Origin: Sphingobacterium sp. HMA12
GTDB lineage: Bacteria > Bacteroidota > Bacteroidia > Sphingobacteriales > Sphingobacteriaceae
Reading direction: 5' to 3'
Assembly (NCBI RefSeq): GCF_002933815.1
Contig: NZ_BEYR01000001.1
Span: 1,977,765-2,041,764, forward strand
Length of the DNA stretch: 64,000 nt
The notes beneath the pieces were generated by a model that saw nothing but the letters and a program-made list of their open reading frames with translations, was not told where the DNA came from and searched no databases. This document shows positions 9,692-19,110 of the stretch, in pieces; the stretch's first letter is position 1; every line of letters starts with the position of its first letter. Made by a program: the position numbers and the translations under genes.

Positions 9692-10507
9692 ATGTCTGTA
9701 AACAAAGAAATAAAACGCGTGAGCACAGCAATGCTGCAAGCAATGAAAGAACGTCAGGAGAAGATTTCGATGCTGACCAGTTATGATTACTCCATGGCCA
9801 AAATGGTAGACAGTGCCGGTGTGGATGTCATTCTGATCGGAGATTCTGCAGCCAATGTATTTGCAGGATATGAAACTACCCTGCCCATCACGCTCGACAA
9901 TATGATCTACCATGCAGCAGCTGTTGCACGAGGCACTGAACGGGCCATGGTCTTAGCAGATTTACCTTTTGGCAGCTACCAGGGGTCTGCAAACGAAGCT
10001 TACAATGCTGCTGTACGCATGATGAAAGAATCCGGTGCCCATGCCTTGAAATTAGAAGGTGGCCTGGAAATTATTGAAAATATCAAAAAGATTATTTCTG
10101 GCGGAATCCCGGTTTGTGGGCATTTGGGGTTAACGCCACAGTCCATTAACAAATTCGGAAATTTCGGTGTCCGTGCCAAAGAAGAACAAGAAGCAACGAA
10201 ACTTATTGAAGATGCACTAGCCTTACAAGAAGCGGGCTGTTTTGCCATAGTATTGGAGAAAATTCCAGCAGCTTTAGCCAAAACGGTAACCGAAAAATTA
10301 GTCATTCCAACAATTGGAATTGGCGCCGGTGCCGATTGCGATGGCCAGGTATTAGTCATTAACGACATGTTGGGTATGAACGCGGATTTTAAACCCAAAT
10401 TTATGCGTCATTTTGCCAATTTACATGAGCAGATCACCACAGCGGTAAGCAATTACGTTGCAGAAGTGAAAGCGGTCCAATATCCAAATGCAGAAGAACA
10501 ATATTAA
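9692..10507 (+). CDS. panB: 3-methyl-2-oxobutanoate hydroxymethyltransferase
   Basis: First committed step of pantothenate (coenzyme A) synthesis: adds a hydroxymethyl group from methylene-THF to alpha-ketoisovalerate to give ketopantoate. A complete 271-residue (beta/alpha)8 enzyme with the family motifs ISMLTSYDYSMAKMVD, LIGDSAANVFAGY, LPFGSYQ, VCGHLGLTPQ and IGIGAG. panC and panD are not in the window. The next gene begins 9 bp downstream. Confidence 0.97.
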   Translation: MSVNKEIKRVSTAMLQAMKERQEKISMLTSYDYSMAKMVDSAGVDVILIGDSAANVFAGYETTLPITLDNMIYHAAAVARGTERAMVLADLPFGSYQGSANEAYNAAVRMMKESGAHALKLEGGLEIIENIKKIISGGIPVCGHLGLTPQSINKFGNFGVRAKEEQEATKLIEDALALQEAGCFAIVLEKIPAALAKTVTEKLVIPTIGIGAGADCDGQVLVINDMLGMNADFKPKFMRHFANLHEQITTAVSNYVAEVKAVQYPNAEEQY

Positions 10508-10516
10508 CAAAGCATC

Positions 10517-11119
10517 ATGAGATTGTTGATCATTGGACTAGTTCTCCTAGTCGCTTACTTGCTGATCCGGAAAAAGTTTAATTTTTCCGGATCAGCAGAG
10601 ATAAATTCCAAAAATTTAAAATCGGGTTTCCAATTGATTGAAGCACCCGCTGCACTCATTCAATCTACCCTTAAGAAAACAATCTCTAACGTCATTATGG
10701 GTGTGGTGCTTATTCTCATTACGATATTACTCTTTGTAAAAATCAAAATTGTATTGTTCTTGCTTCCGATCGCCTTCTTTTTAATTGGCTACCTTTTTCT
10801 TTTCAACAATCACTTCCGCAAGATCAAGAGCCAACAGATATGGTTTAACGTCAAAACAAATGAGGTTTTTGTGGAACAGCTTAGCGCAGACAATTATTCG
10901 TTCAATATTTTCCGGGATATACAGGGCGTACAACAGGTTGAGTCCATTCAGACCACCAGAGGTCTGCTCTATGGTTACTATCGGATCAAACTAAAAAATC
11001 ACATCCTGGAGATCCCGTATCTGCTGGCTGAAAATAAACCGGCCAATAACCTGTTCTTTGATACCATCAGCCAAAACTTTAAAATAGACATACAGAAAAG
11101 AATTTTTCCAATCATTTAA
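10517..11119 (+). CDS. Unknown membrane protein (3 predicted TM segments)
   Basis: No family recognised. The 200-residue protein has an N-terminal hydrophobic helix (LLIIGLVLLVAYLLI), a polar stretch, then two close hydrophobic segments (about 62-75 and 78-95) and a soluble C-terminal half of mixed beta character (QIWFNVKTNEVFVEQ..., GYYRIKLKNHILEIPYLL). That half is reminiscent of small membrane-associated PH-like folds, but this is a guess. It probably shares the panB transcript (9-bp gap), though no functional link is apparent. Confidence 0.7.
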   Translation: MRLLIIGLVLLVAYLLIRKKFNFSGSAEINSKNLKSGFQLIEAPAALIQSTLKKTISNVIMGVVLILITILLFVKIKIVLFLLPIAFFLIGYLFLFNNHFRKIKSQQIWFNVKTNEVFVEQLSADNYSFNIFRDIQGVQQVESIQTTRGLLYGYYRIKLKNHILEIPYLLAENKPANNLFFDTISQNFKIDIQKRIFPII

Positions 11120-11130
11120 CACTTAGTAAA

Positions 11131-11161
11131 TTGCACATCCAAAAGGAAAATGGTATATTTA
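11131..11161 (+). promoter_or_regulatory. Candidate promoter of the bTHX gene
   Basis: TTG (11131-11133), a 20-bp spacer and TATATTTA (11154-11161), which differs from TAnnTTTG only in its last base. It is 43 bp upstream of the small gene, giving it its own start after the membrane-protein gene. Confidence 0.5.
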
Positions 11162-11204
11162 GGTTTATCAACAATATATTGTTAAAACCAAAATATTTTA
11201 TACT

Positions 11205-11360
11205 ATGGGAAAAGGTGATATCAAAACCAGAAGAGGAAAAATATCAAATGGTTCTTTTGGAAAAAGAAGACCGCATTTATCGAAAGCATCCATCAAACCA
11301 AAAGTAGATGAAGCAGCTCCAAAGGAAGTCGAAAAGAAAGCAGCTAAAGCTAAAAAATAG
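11205..11360 (+). CDS. Small 30S ribosomal protein bTHX (Thx), 51 residues
   Basis: A tiny, extremely basic protein starting MGKGDIKTRRGKISNGSFGK and continuing RRPHLSK, the signature of the bacterial THX family, which binds in the head of the 30S subunit among 16S rRNA helices. The C-terminal tail is Lys/Ala-rich (VEKKAAKAKK), as in Bacteroidota members. A promoter candidate upstream and a perfect terminator 5 bp after the stop make this a stand-alone gene despite its size. Easily missed by gene callers with length cut-offs. Confidence 0.9.
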   Translation: MGKGDIKTRRGKISNGSFGKRRPHLSKASIKPKVDEAAPKEVEKKAAKAKK

Positions 11361-11365
11361 TATGC

Positions 11366-11397
11366 AAAAAGCTAGAAACCTGTTTCTAGCTTTTTTT
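11366..11397 (+). terminator. Intrinsic terminator after bTHX
   Basis: Stem AAGCTAGAAAC / GTTTCTAGCTT with a 2-nt loop and a seven-T tail. Confidence 0.92.
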
Positions 11398-11553
11398 ATA
11401 GCCTGTATAGTCACGATAAGGGGTATGTGGGTATATTTATCGTTTCTCCTCTTCCGGTCTGTATTGTAAAATCCTTTTGACAACCGGTTTCATCATTAGA
11501 ATAAACCTATCTTTATCCGTCAAATCAAAAAACCACATAAGGACTATACCACA

Positions 11554-12615
11554 ATGAATAAAAAAACGACCATCTACATCCTTTTAGCCTGTGCTGTTAT
11601 TGGAGGTGGATATTTCCTCATAAATTCAAAAAAAGACAAAAGAGAAAGTGGCCAATCTGCCATCAAAAAAGACGCTCCTGTCGCCGCGCAGGCGATTATC
11701 GCAAAGTCGTCTGCAGCAGATCGATCGATCAATTTGTCTGGAAGCCTCGATGCCGAAGAAAAGGTTGAGATCAGAAGCGAGGTCAGTGGTCGTATTACAA
11801 AAATTTACTTTTCCGAGGGGCAACGTATCCAACAGGGACAGCCGTTGATCAAGATTGATGATATTGAACTTCAAGCGCAACTAAAGCAGGCGCAAACAAC
11901 AAATCAGCTTAATGCAGAAAATGAGCGTAGGGCAAAACTGTTACTTCAGAAAGGCGCGATCAGTCAGGAAGAATTTGATATTGCCAGTGCAGCATTAAAA
12001 ACTGCGCAGGCGCAGATCCAGTTAATTCAGGCGCAGATTTCCAAGACAACCGTCCGCGCACCATTCAGCGGTATGATCGGCTTGCGAAACATTTCAGTTG
12101 GTGCGATCGTCTCATCCAATACGCTGATCGCAAATTTGGTCAAAGATAATTCGGTCAAGATTACATTTGCCATTCCTGAAAAATACAGTAATGTGGTCAA
12201 GTTAAATGCGCCCATTGAATTTAGTGTTGCCAACGACCCAACAGTCATCAAAGCAAATATTTATGCGATCGAACCTGAAGTATCCCTTGACACCCGCACA
12301 TTGACTGTCCGGGCACGGACGTCGAACGAGCAGGGTCGGCTTCGGGTAGGTTCTTTCGTCAATGTTATCCTGCCGATTGAAGTAGAAAATGATGCAATCG
12401 CTATTCCGACCGAAGCTATCGTTCCGGTCCAGGATGGAAAAAAAGTCTTTATCCTACAAAATGGACTAGCAAAAGAAACCAAAGTTGAAACCGGTTCCCG
12501 CACGGATAAGGAGATTGTTATCTTATCTGGAATAAGTGCCGGAGACACGGTGCTGACAACTGGTGTTCTCGCATTAAAAGATGGAGTGAAGGTTAAAGTT
12601 TCACTAGCTAACTAA
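11554..12615 (+). CDS. RND efflux periplasmic adaptor (membrane fusion protein), system 1
   Basis: AcrA/MexA-type adaptor of 353 residues linking the inner-membrane pump to the outer-membrane channel. An N-terminal anchor (about 5-23) is followed by a barrel-sandwich half-motif (SGRITKIYFSEGQRIQQGQPLIKID), a short alpha-hairpin (about 108-160), the second lipoyl half (TTVRAPFSGMIGLRNISVG), and beta-barrel and membrane-proximal domains. First gene of a three-gene operon with the pump 6 bp downstream. The 156-bp region upstream has no clear promoter motif. Substrate unknown. Confidence 0.92.
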   Translation: MNKKTTIYILLACAVIGGGYFLINSKKDKRESGQSAIKKDAPVAAQAIIAKSSAADRSINLSGSLDAEEKVEIRSEVSGRITKIYFSEGQRIQQGQPLIKIDDIELQAQLKQAQTTNQLNAENERRAKLLLQKGAISQEEFDIASAALKTAQAQIQLIQAQISKTTVRAPFSGMIGLRNISVGAIVSSNTLIANLVKDNSVKITFAIPEKYSNVVKLNAPIEFSVANDPTVIKANIYAIEPEVSLDTRTLTVRARTSNEQGRLRVGSFVNVILPIEVENDAIAIPTEAIVPVQDGKKVFILQNGLAKETKVETGSRTDKEIVILSGISAGDTVLTTGVLALKDGVKVKVSLAN

Positions 12616-12621
12616 CTGTAC

Positions 12622-15600
12622 ATGAATTTATCTGCCGTTTTTATAAAGCGCCCCGTTTTAACTATTGTTGTCAATATTACAATTATTCTATTTGGCTACA
12701 TTGGTTTTAGTTTTCTGGGCGTTCGTGAATACCCTTCCATTGATCCGGCCATCGTATCGGTCCGTACCAACTACGCTGGGGCCAATCCCGATATTATTGA
12801 GTCCCAGATCACTGAACCTTTGGAGAAAGCGATCAACTCCATTGATGGTATCCGCAACATATCTTCCTCGAGTAATCAAGGATCCAGTAATATCACGATC
12901 GAATTTGACTTAAAGAAAAATCTGGAAGAAGCTGCCAATGATGTGCGTGACAAAGTATCGCAGGCTGTCAGAAGCCTGCCTCAAGATATAGACGCTCCTC
13001 CGGTTGTATCAAAAGCGGATGCAGACTCCGATCCAATCATTACGCTTACCCTACAGAGTGAAACTAGAGATAAGCTTTCATTGAGTGATTACGCTGAAAA
13101 TGTTATTTCCGAAAGGCTACAGACCATTCCAGGGGTCAGTAGCACACAAATTTATGGTCAAAAGCGTTATGCCATGCGCCTCTGGCTCAACCCCGACCGA
13201 ATGGCTGCCTACGGCATCACCGCTTCCGATATACGGACCGCATTGAACAACCAAAACGTTGAACTCCCCTCCGGTAAAATTGTTGGTAATACGACTGAAT
13301 TAACCGTAAAAACAGTCGGCAACCTTTCCACACCTGAGCAGTTTAACAATATTGTCCTAAAAGCAGATAGCACACGACTTGTCAAATTTATTGACATCGG
13401 GCGTGCTGAAATTGACGCTGAAAATTTAGAGACAAAAATGGTCAGCAACGGTAAACAGCTGGTCGGTGTGGCCATTATTCCCCAACCGGGAACAAATTAC
13501 CTGGATATCGCTGATAATTTTTACAAGATGCTCGATCAGATGAAAGAGGATATCCCACAGGATATCACGATCAATATCGCTTCCGACAACACCAAATTCA
13601 TCAAAAAATCGGTTGTGGAAGTAGCAGAGACCTTACTGATCTCGATTATTTTGGTTACGCTGATCATCTATTTTTTCTTCCGTGACTGGGGAATAGCCCT
13701 ACGTCCCTTATTGGATATCCCCGTATCATTGATCGCAACTTTTTTCATCATGTACATTTTTGGTTTTTCGATCAATGTACTTACCCTATTGGCGATTGTT
13801 TTGGCAACGGGACTCGTCGTGGACGATGGAATTGTCGTTACAGAGAATATTTTTAAGAAAGTTGAGGAAGGCATGTCTCCTATTGAAGCTGCGTTAAAGG
13901 GTTCAAAAGAGATTTTCTTTGCGGTCATTTCCATTTCCATCACACTTGCTTCTGTTTTCTTACCGGTGATATTTCTGGAAGGCTTCGTCGGTCGCCTGTT
14001 TCGTGAATTCGGAGTGGTTATCGCTTCCGCCGTCCTGGTATCGGCTTTTGTCTCCCTGACCTTGACCCCCATGCTCAATGCTTACCTGATCAAAGGTGGA
14101 GGACATAAAAAGACCCGCTTTTATGAATGGACCGAACCCATGTTCGTGAAAATGAATAAGGGCTATGCCAATGCGCTCGATAAATTCATGAAGTTCAAAT
14201 GGATCAGTTTTCCGATCTTATTGATTTGTTTTGCCATTATAGGAGTAATCTTCTCCTCCATCAAAAAAGAAACCGCTCCTTATGACGACCGGAGTAGCAT
14301 TATGGTCAATGTCACAGGCCCAGAGGGTGCCACCTATGAATACATGGACCGCTATATGCAGGAGCTGGATAAATTGGTTTACGATTCGATTCCCGAGAAT
14401 AAGATTAGTTTAAATATCACTTCTCCAGGTTTCGGTGCCAGTTCTGTCAACTCCGGAAGGATTCGGATGACCCTAGTCGATCCGGAAGAACGTACAAGGT
14501 CTCAGGATGATGTTGCAAAAGAGCTGACCAAATGGACAAAAAAATACGATGGCGTACGTGTCAATGTTTCGCAGACACCAACCATTTCCATGAACCGTAG
14601 AGGCGGTTTACCGGTGCAGTACATTATTCAGGCACAAAATTTTGAAAAGCTCCAAGAGAAGATTCCAGAGTTTATGAATGAAGTGAACAATGATCCTACA
14701 TTTTCAACAACAGATATCAACCTGAAGTTTAACAAACCCGAACTTCATGTCGAAATTGATCGTTTAAAAGCCTTGAGTATGGGTGTATCCGTGCTTGATG
14801 TCTCTCAGTCACTCCAGCTGTTGTTAAGCGGTCAGCGTTTCGCTTATTTTATGCGTGATGGAAAGCAATACCAAGTAATCGGACAGGTAGAAAACGATAG
14901 ACGGGCCACGCCAACAGATCTAACCTCAATTTATGTCCGCAACAATATCGGACAGCTCATACAATTAGATAACGTCGTCAATGTCAAAGAAGAAAGCAGT
15001 CCGCCACAACTTTACCACAATAACCGTTACATGGCAGCTACCGTTTCAGCCGGACTTGCCCCTGGTATGAGTATGAGCGATGGCATCGCTGCGATGGACC
15101 GTATCAAGGAGAAAGTACTGGATCAGAGTTTTACAACCGACCTCAGTGGCGAATCCCGCGATTTTGTGGAGAGTAGCTCCAATACGCTATTTGCTTTTGG
15201 GTTAGCCCTATTGCTGATCTATTTGATATTGGCTGCTCAATTTGAGAGCTTCCTGGATCCGTTTATCATCATCCTTACCGTGCCGATGGCAGTAGCCGGT
15301 GCACTGATCAGTTTATGGCTATTTGATCAGACCTGGAATATATTCAGCCAGATCGGAACCATTATGTTAATTGGTTTGGTGACGAAAAACGGTATTTTAA
15401 TTGTTGAATTTGCCAACCAGATGCGGGAAGAGGGTATGGAAAAATTTGAGGCCATCATGCACTCGGCCGAGTCTCGTCTACGGCCTATTTTAATGACCAG
15501 TCTGGCTATTGCGCTAGGCGCCCTGCCAATTGCCATGTCCCTGGGAGCTGCTTCGACAAGTCGTATTGGTATGGGGGTTGTTATTGTCGGCGGTACCATA

Positions 15601-15705
15601 TTTTCGCTGATACTGACCTTGTTCATTATCCCCGCAATCTATTACATGTGGTCAAGACCAAAGAAACACAGACCTGAATTTGATAACATTAAAAGCTACG
15701 AATAG
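12622..15705 (+). CDS. RND (HAE1/AcrB-type) efflux pump, system 1
   Basis: Proton-driven inner-membrane exporter of 1027 residues with the 12-TM, two-large-loop RND layout: TM1 at 10-30, a first periplasmic loop to about 335, TM2-6, TM7 at about 525-545, a second loop, and TM8-12 at the end. The proton-relay residues are present: Asp401-Asp402 in GLVVDDGIVV and Lys922 in GLVTKNGILIVEFANQ. This places it with hydrophobe/multidrug exporters rather than metal (CusA) pumps. Adaptor upstream, TolC-like channel downstream with overlapping or near-adjacent ends. Confidence 0.95.
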   Translation: MNLSAVFIKRPVLTIVVNITIILFGYIGFSFLGVREYPSIDPAIVSVRTNYAGANPDIIESQITEPLEKAINSIDGIRNISSSSNQGSSNITIEFDLKKNLEEAANDVRDKVSQAVRSLPQDIDAPPVVSKADADSDPIITLTLQSETRDKLSLSDYAENVISERLQTIPGVSSTQIYGQKRYAMRLWLNPDRMAAYGITASDIRTALNNQNVELPSGKIVGNTTELTVKTVGNLSTPEQFNNIVLKADSTRLVKFIDIGRAEIDAENLETKMVSNGKQLVGVAIIPQPGTNYLDIADNFYKMLDQMKEDIPQDITINIASDNTKFIKKSVVEVAETLLISIILVTLIIYFFFRDWGIALRPLLDIPVSLIATFFIMYIFGFSINVLTLLAIVLATGLVVDDGIVVTENIFKKVEEGMSPIEAALKGSKEIFFAVISISITLASVFLPVIFLEGFVGRLFREFGVVIASAVLVSAFVSLTLTPMLNAYLIKGGGHKKTRFYEWTEPMFVKMNKGYANALDKFMKFKWISFPILLICFAIIGVIFSSIKKETAPYDDRSSIMVNVTGPEGATYEYMDRYMQELDKLVYDSIPENKISLNITSPGFGASSVNSGRIRMTLVDPEERTRSQDDVAKELTKWTKKYDGVRVNVSQTPTISMNRRGGLPVQYIIQAQNFEKLQEKIPEFMNEVNNDPTFSTTDINLKFNKPELHVEIDRLKALSMGVSVLDVSQSLQLLLSGQRFAYFMRDGKQYQVIGQVENDRRATPTDLTSIYVRNNIGQLIQLDNVVNVKEESSPPQLYHNNRYMAATVSAGLAPGMSMSDGIAAMDRIKEKVLDQSFTTDLSGESRDFVESSSNTLFAFGLALLLIYLILAAQFESFLDPFIIILTVPMAVAGALISLWLFDQTWNIFSQIGTIMLIGLVTKNGILIVEFANQMREEGMEKFEAIMHSAESRLRPILMTSLAIALGALPIAMSLGAASTSRIGMGVVIVGGTIFSLILTLFIIPAIYYMWSRPKKHRPEFDNIKSYE

Positions 15706-15712
15706 ATCAGAC

Positions 15713-17014
15713 ATGAAAAGAAATATAATCATCGCACTGTTGCTTAGCTTCATCCTATTTCAAGCCCGTGCACAACAAATATTAACACTGGAGGAGGCTT
15801 TGACAACCACCCTGAGTAACAACTTCAATCTCATGTTGGCAAAAAATGACAACAAAATAGATATCGAAAATACCAGTCTCGGTAGTGCCGGGATGCTTCC
15901 TGCAGTCACTGGAAGCTTTAGCCGGAGCAATTCTATTCAAAATTCCCGTCAGGTGAGAAATGACGGACAAGTGCAGCAGATCTCCAACGCTAAGAACGAC
16001 AACATGTCCTATGGGGTCAATCTCAACTGGACAGTATTTGACGGATTCGGTATGTTTGCCCGTCGCGATAGATTCAAAGAAATACAGCGCCAAGGTGAAG
16101 CCGAAATCAAGTTTGAAGTGATCAGTCAATTAAGCGAGGTCATTGCCACTTACTATAACCTTGTACAGCAAAAACGTTTATTGAATGCCTTAGATACGAC
16201 CATTACGCTATCTCAATATCGTGTCACCCTGGCCGAAAACCGTCTGGAAATAGGAAAGGGATCCAAATTGGATCTGTTGAATGCCAAAGTCGACCTGAAT
16301 ACAGATCAGACCAATTTACTGCGGCAACGCGAGAGCTTCCAAAATACCAAGACGTACTTAAATCAGCTAATGACCCGCGACCTGGGCATAGATTTTCAGG
16401 TCGAAGATGAGATGAAATTGGATACGGATCTCAAATTGGGAGATCTGATCCAAATAGCGGATCAGCAGAATCCACAAATCCAATTGGCACTCATCAACAA
16501 AAGAGTTGCTGAACTGAACCTAAAATCCGTCAAAGCGGAGCGTTATCCCAAAATCGGGCTGAACACAGGGTATAACTGGAATGAATCCCATTCTTCATTA
16601 GGCTTCTCGACGGAAAACAAAAATAAAGGACTCAACTACGGTGTAACGGCCTCACTGAATATTTTCAACGGCTTTATTCAAAACAGAAATGAACGAATCG
16701 CTAAATTTCAGATGCAGAGCACAGAAATACAGATACAACAGCAAAAGCAAAGCATACAGGCACAAGTCCGGACACTCTTTCAAACCTATATTACCAATAT
16801 CGAATTGGCGAACGTAGAGAAAAAGAATGAAGAGCTGGCCAAAGAAAATCTAAATATTACCATGGATAAGTTTCGTATCGGAACGATTACGACCCTGGAA
16901 GTAAGGACGGCACAGTTAAATTACATCAATGCAATGACCCGGAGCTATACGGCACAATATGATGCGAAAGTTTCAGAAATACGCCTGAAGGAGCTCACCG
17001 GGGAAACCTATTAA
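15713..17014 (+). CDS. TolC-family outer-membrane efflux channel, system 1
   Basis: Outer-membrane channel completing the tripartite pump. The chosen ATG at 15713 gives a signal peptide (MKRNIIIALLLSFILFQARA, cleaved before Q), whereas an upstream in-frame start at 15680 would add 11 residues and overlap the pump gene. It contains two repeated OEP domains with long helices (LTLEEALTTTLSNNFNLM..., then the second repeat from about 210) and characteristic coiled-coil heptads. Ends before a strong bidirectional hairpin. Confidence 0.93.
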   Translation: MKRNIIIALLLSFILFQARAQQILTLEEALTTTLSNNFNLMLAKNDNKIDIENTSLGSAGMLPAVTGSFSRSNSIQNSRQVRNDGQVQQISNAKNDNMSYGVNLNWTVFDGFGMFARRDRFKEIQRQGEAEIKFEVISQLSEVIATYYNLVQQKRLLNALDTTITLSQYRVTLAENRLEIGKGSKLDLLNAKVDLNTDQTNLLRQRESFQNTKTYLNQLMTRDLGIDFQVEDEMKLDTDLKLGDLIQIADQQNPQIQLALINKRVAELNLKSVKAERYPKIGLNTGYNWNESHSSLGFSTENKNKGLNYGVTASLNIFNGFIQNRNERIAKFQMQSTEIQIQQQKQSIQAQVRTLFQTYITNIELANVEKKNEELAKENLNITMDKFRIGTITTLEVRTAQLNYINAMTRSYTAQYDAKVSEIRLKELTGETY

Positions 17015-17050
17015 CTAGGGCGGACCAATCCATTAGGCTTAATTGCCAAG

Positions 17051-17083
17051 AGAAAGGCTCCTGAATAAATTCAGGAGCCTTTC
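17051..17083. terminator. Bidirectional hairpin between efflux operon 1 and small unknown gene
   Basis: Perfect stem GAAAGGCTCCTGAAT / ATTCAGGAGCCTTTC. The T-run is short, but the position between convergent genes fits termination. Confidence 0.8.
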
Positions 17084-17086
17084 TTA

Positions 17087-17353
17087 TTAATAGTCAATTG
17101 CAATAATCGACCGAAGCGGGATTAATACCCCACTTTTAATCTGGATATATCTATCGGTTAATGACCACACTGTGGTTTCGATACGCTTTGGTCCGGAATC
17201 TGTTTGAAAGGCTATTTCAGTTTTGGACTTAAATTCATTTCCCAACCGAAGGGCCCCTTTCAATTTATCCATAAACGTCGCTGACTTATCTTCGCTCGCA
17301 GGGATAAATTTAAATTGAGGAATTTCCTCTTTAGCTATTAGTTCTCCAACCAT
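17087..17353 (-). CDS. Small conserved-looking hypothetical protein (88 residues)
   Basis: No family recognised. A soluble, charged protein without signal peptide or membrane segment. The second half (ETTVWSLTDRYIQIKSG, VLIPLRSIIAIDY) has a beta pattern seen in many small Bacteroidota proteins of unknown role. It is accepted as real because it lies between a terminator and an intergenic region, has a sensible ATG and stop, and is not the shadow of any other gene. Function unknown. Confidence 0.65.
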   Translation of the reverse strand: MVGELIAKEEIPQFKFIPASEDKSATFMDKLKGALRLGNEFKSKTEIAFQTDSGPKRIETTVWSLTDRYIQIKSGVLIPLRSIIAIDY

Positions 17354-17677
17354 AATATTAGCATTTAATGTGTAAATTTAATGTTTCGCGCTATACTAGA
17401 TATAACGTGATAAAACCAATCTTATTTTATTATTTTATGCCATTGGCTTATTTAAATCTACCTAATCTGATGATAATAATCAATTAAATAATTGAAAACT
17501 ATCATTTATTTTACAATAAAAAAACGATTGGCGCCCTCCTACTTTTTTCTTTCATTTATGCCTAAAAACTGTCCCACAGTTCATACTATCTGAATATCTT
17601 AAAATTATGTCATTTCATTTTGATTTTAGGCCCTAAATCAGTCATATTGCCTAATTTTACAAAAAACTAAACAGCAG
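17354..17677. other. AT-rich intergenic region with two small inverted repeats
   Basis: No gene seen. Two short palindromic sites are visible: AACTGT-CCC-ACAGTT (17567-17581) and TTTAG-GCC-CTAAA (17625-17637), the latter 40 bp before the thioesterase start. They could be operator sites, but no promoter box matches well here. Confidence 0.4.
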
Positions 17678-18403
17678 ATGGAAAAATCAGTCTTTGAGAA
17701 AAACTGGGAAATTTATTTCACACAATGTTACTCCAATGGTCGTATCCGTTTCTCCGACTTATCAAATATTCTTCAGCTTACTGCTGGCGAACATGCGACC
17801 AATGTCGGTTTTGGCTTTAAGGAAATGGCCAAACACAATCAAACCTGGGTGCTCAGCCGAATACGTATTGAAATCAACAGACTGCCCAAATGGATGGACA
17901 TTGTTCAGGTAAGAACATGGATACAGGAACTGGAAGGTGCGCGCTCTACACGTAATTTTGAAATTCGAGTAAATGGACAGGTCTATGTCACGGCCACAAG
18001 CTATTGGGCGGTGATCAATACCGTTAAAAGAAGTTCGGAGAGTCTGGCCATTTCGACAGATGATTTTACAACTTATCCAGATCGCCCTGCGACACAACGC
18101 CCATTCTCAAAACTGGATATTTCTCAGCTTGTCAAAAATATTGATCAATATAGCGTCAAGCTATCCGACCTTGATATTGTCAATCATGCCAATAATGTCA
18201 AATACCTAGATTGGTGTATGGATAGGCTCCCAATCGAACTGGTTCTGACCAATCAGATCAAATCGTTGGAGATGAACTATCTCAGAGAACTCCGTTACAA
18301 TGACACTGTTGACATAAATGGGGATTCGACCGATAAGGGCTATTTCATGACTGTCACAAAACAACAACGTATTCATTTTGCACTGGAAGTAGAAACTAAA
18401 TAA
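17678..18403 (+). CDS. Acyl-ACP thioesterase (FatA/B-type hotdog)
   Basis: Hydrolyses acyl-ACP to free fatty acid in the cytosol. At 241 residues it is a tandem hotdog: the first half carries ITWVLSRIRIEI-like strands (TWVLSRIRIEINRLP) and the second half the DLDIVNHANNVKYLDW motif that matches the Asn/His active-site segment of bacterial acyl-ACP thioesterases (PF01643). Monocistronic with its own terminator. In Bacteroidota such enzymes set the chain length of released fatty acids. Actual specificity cannot be read here. Confidence 0.88.
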   Translation: MEKSVFEKNWEIYFTQCYSNGRIRFSDLSNILQLTAGEHATNVGFGFKEMAKHNQTWVLSRIRIEINRLPKWMDIVQVRTWIQELEGARSTRNFEIRVNGQVYVTATSYWAVINTVKRSSESLAISTDDFTTYPDRPATQRPFSKLDISQLVKNIDQYSVKLSDLDIVNHANNVKYLDWCMDRLPIELVLTNQIKSLEMNYLRELRYNDTVDINGDSTDKGYFMTVTKQQRIHFALEVETK

Positions 18404-18410
18404 CAATAAA

Positions 18411-18444
18411 ATAAAAAAGGAGGCTTGGGCCTCCTTTTTTATTT
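18411..18444. terminator. Intrinsic terminator between thioesterase and sugar-oxidation operon
   Basis: Stem AAAAAAGGAGGC / GCCTCCTTTTTT with loop TTGG. The A and T runs on both sides allow action in both directions. Confidence 0.93.
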
Positions 18445-18461
18445 TGCGCAAAGCATATGTA

Positions 18462-19091
18462 CTATGCAAATGCCTTGTCTCCTTTTTTGTACGGAAAGTT
18501 TCCGTCATATTTTCCGGGGATTTTAACAAAACGCAATGCTTTTGTACAACCTAATTCCGAATTAAAGAAACCCGTCAATGTCAATTGTTTAAACATTGTG
18601 AACCAGTGTGGTGGATCATTTTCTACGTAATTATACAATTGATTTTGTTTTTCTTTGTTTTTCTCAAGGATGTCCTTTTGATCTTCAGCTTGCTTCTTAT
18701 TGAACTCATTTGCTTCTTTGTCCAAAGCAGCGGCTACCGCTGTCCGATCTTCAGCTGAAAGTTCAAGGAAAGGTTTTCCTTTTACTTCTTTCGCTTTGTC
18801 ATCCAGACTTGCAAAACCAGTTAAAAATGCTTTTTGCTGTTTTTCGGTGTAACAGTCACGGACCATTACAGGAATAAAACTTCCCACGCCAGCTTCCTTT
18901 GCACCGGGTGTTGCAGTTGCTGGCAGGATAGCTTCCGCTAAATCACCCAACAGGTCTGTTGTTTTTGCATCAAATAAAGCCTGCACATCCTTTGTGGCCG
19001 AACGCGTACATCCTTCCAAAAATAAATTGGCGCCGATAACGGTACCTCCTAAAATCAAGGCAACTCGTTGTAATGCTTCTCTTCTATTCAT
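18462..19091 (-). CDS. Gluconate 2-dehydrogenase subunit 3-like lipoprotein
   Basis: Small subunit (Gluconate_2-dh3 type, PF13618) of membrane-associated GMC sugar dehydrogenases. It helps export and anchor the flavin subunit, as LacC does for the Caulobacter glucoside 3-dehydrogenase. The N-terminus MNRREALQRVALILGG combines a twin-arginine motif with a lipobox (LFLEGC, Cys28), so a Tat-exported lipoprotein is likely. Core motifs DLLGDLAEAILPAT and VGSFIPVMV are typical; the middle (about 120-150) is a Lys/Glu-rich helix. Last gene of the operon, 19 bp after the Gfo/Idh/MocA gene. Confidence 0.88.
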   Translation of the reverse strand: MNRREALQRVALILGGTVIGANLFLEGCTRSATKDVQALFDAKTTDLLGDLAEAILPATATPGAKEAGVGSFIPVMVRDCYTEKQQKAFLTGFASLDDKAKEVKGKPFLELSAEDRTAVAAALDKEANEFNKKQAEDQKDILEKNKEKQNQLYNYVENDPPHWFTMFKQLTLTGFFNSELGCTKALRFVKIPGKYDGNFPYKKGDKAFA

Positions 19092-19110
19092 ACTACTAAA
19101 TATCTTAATT

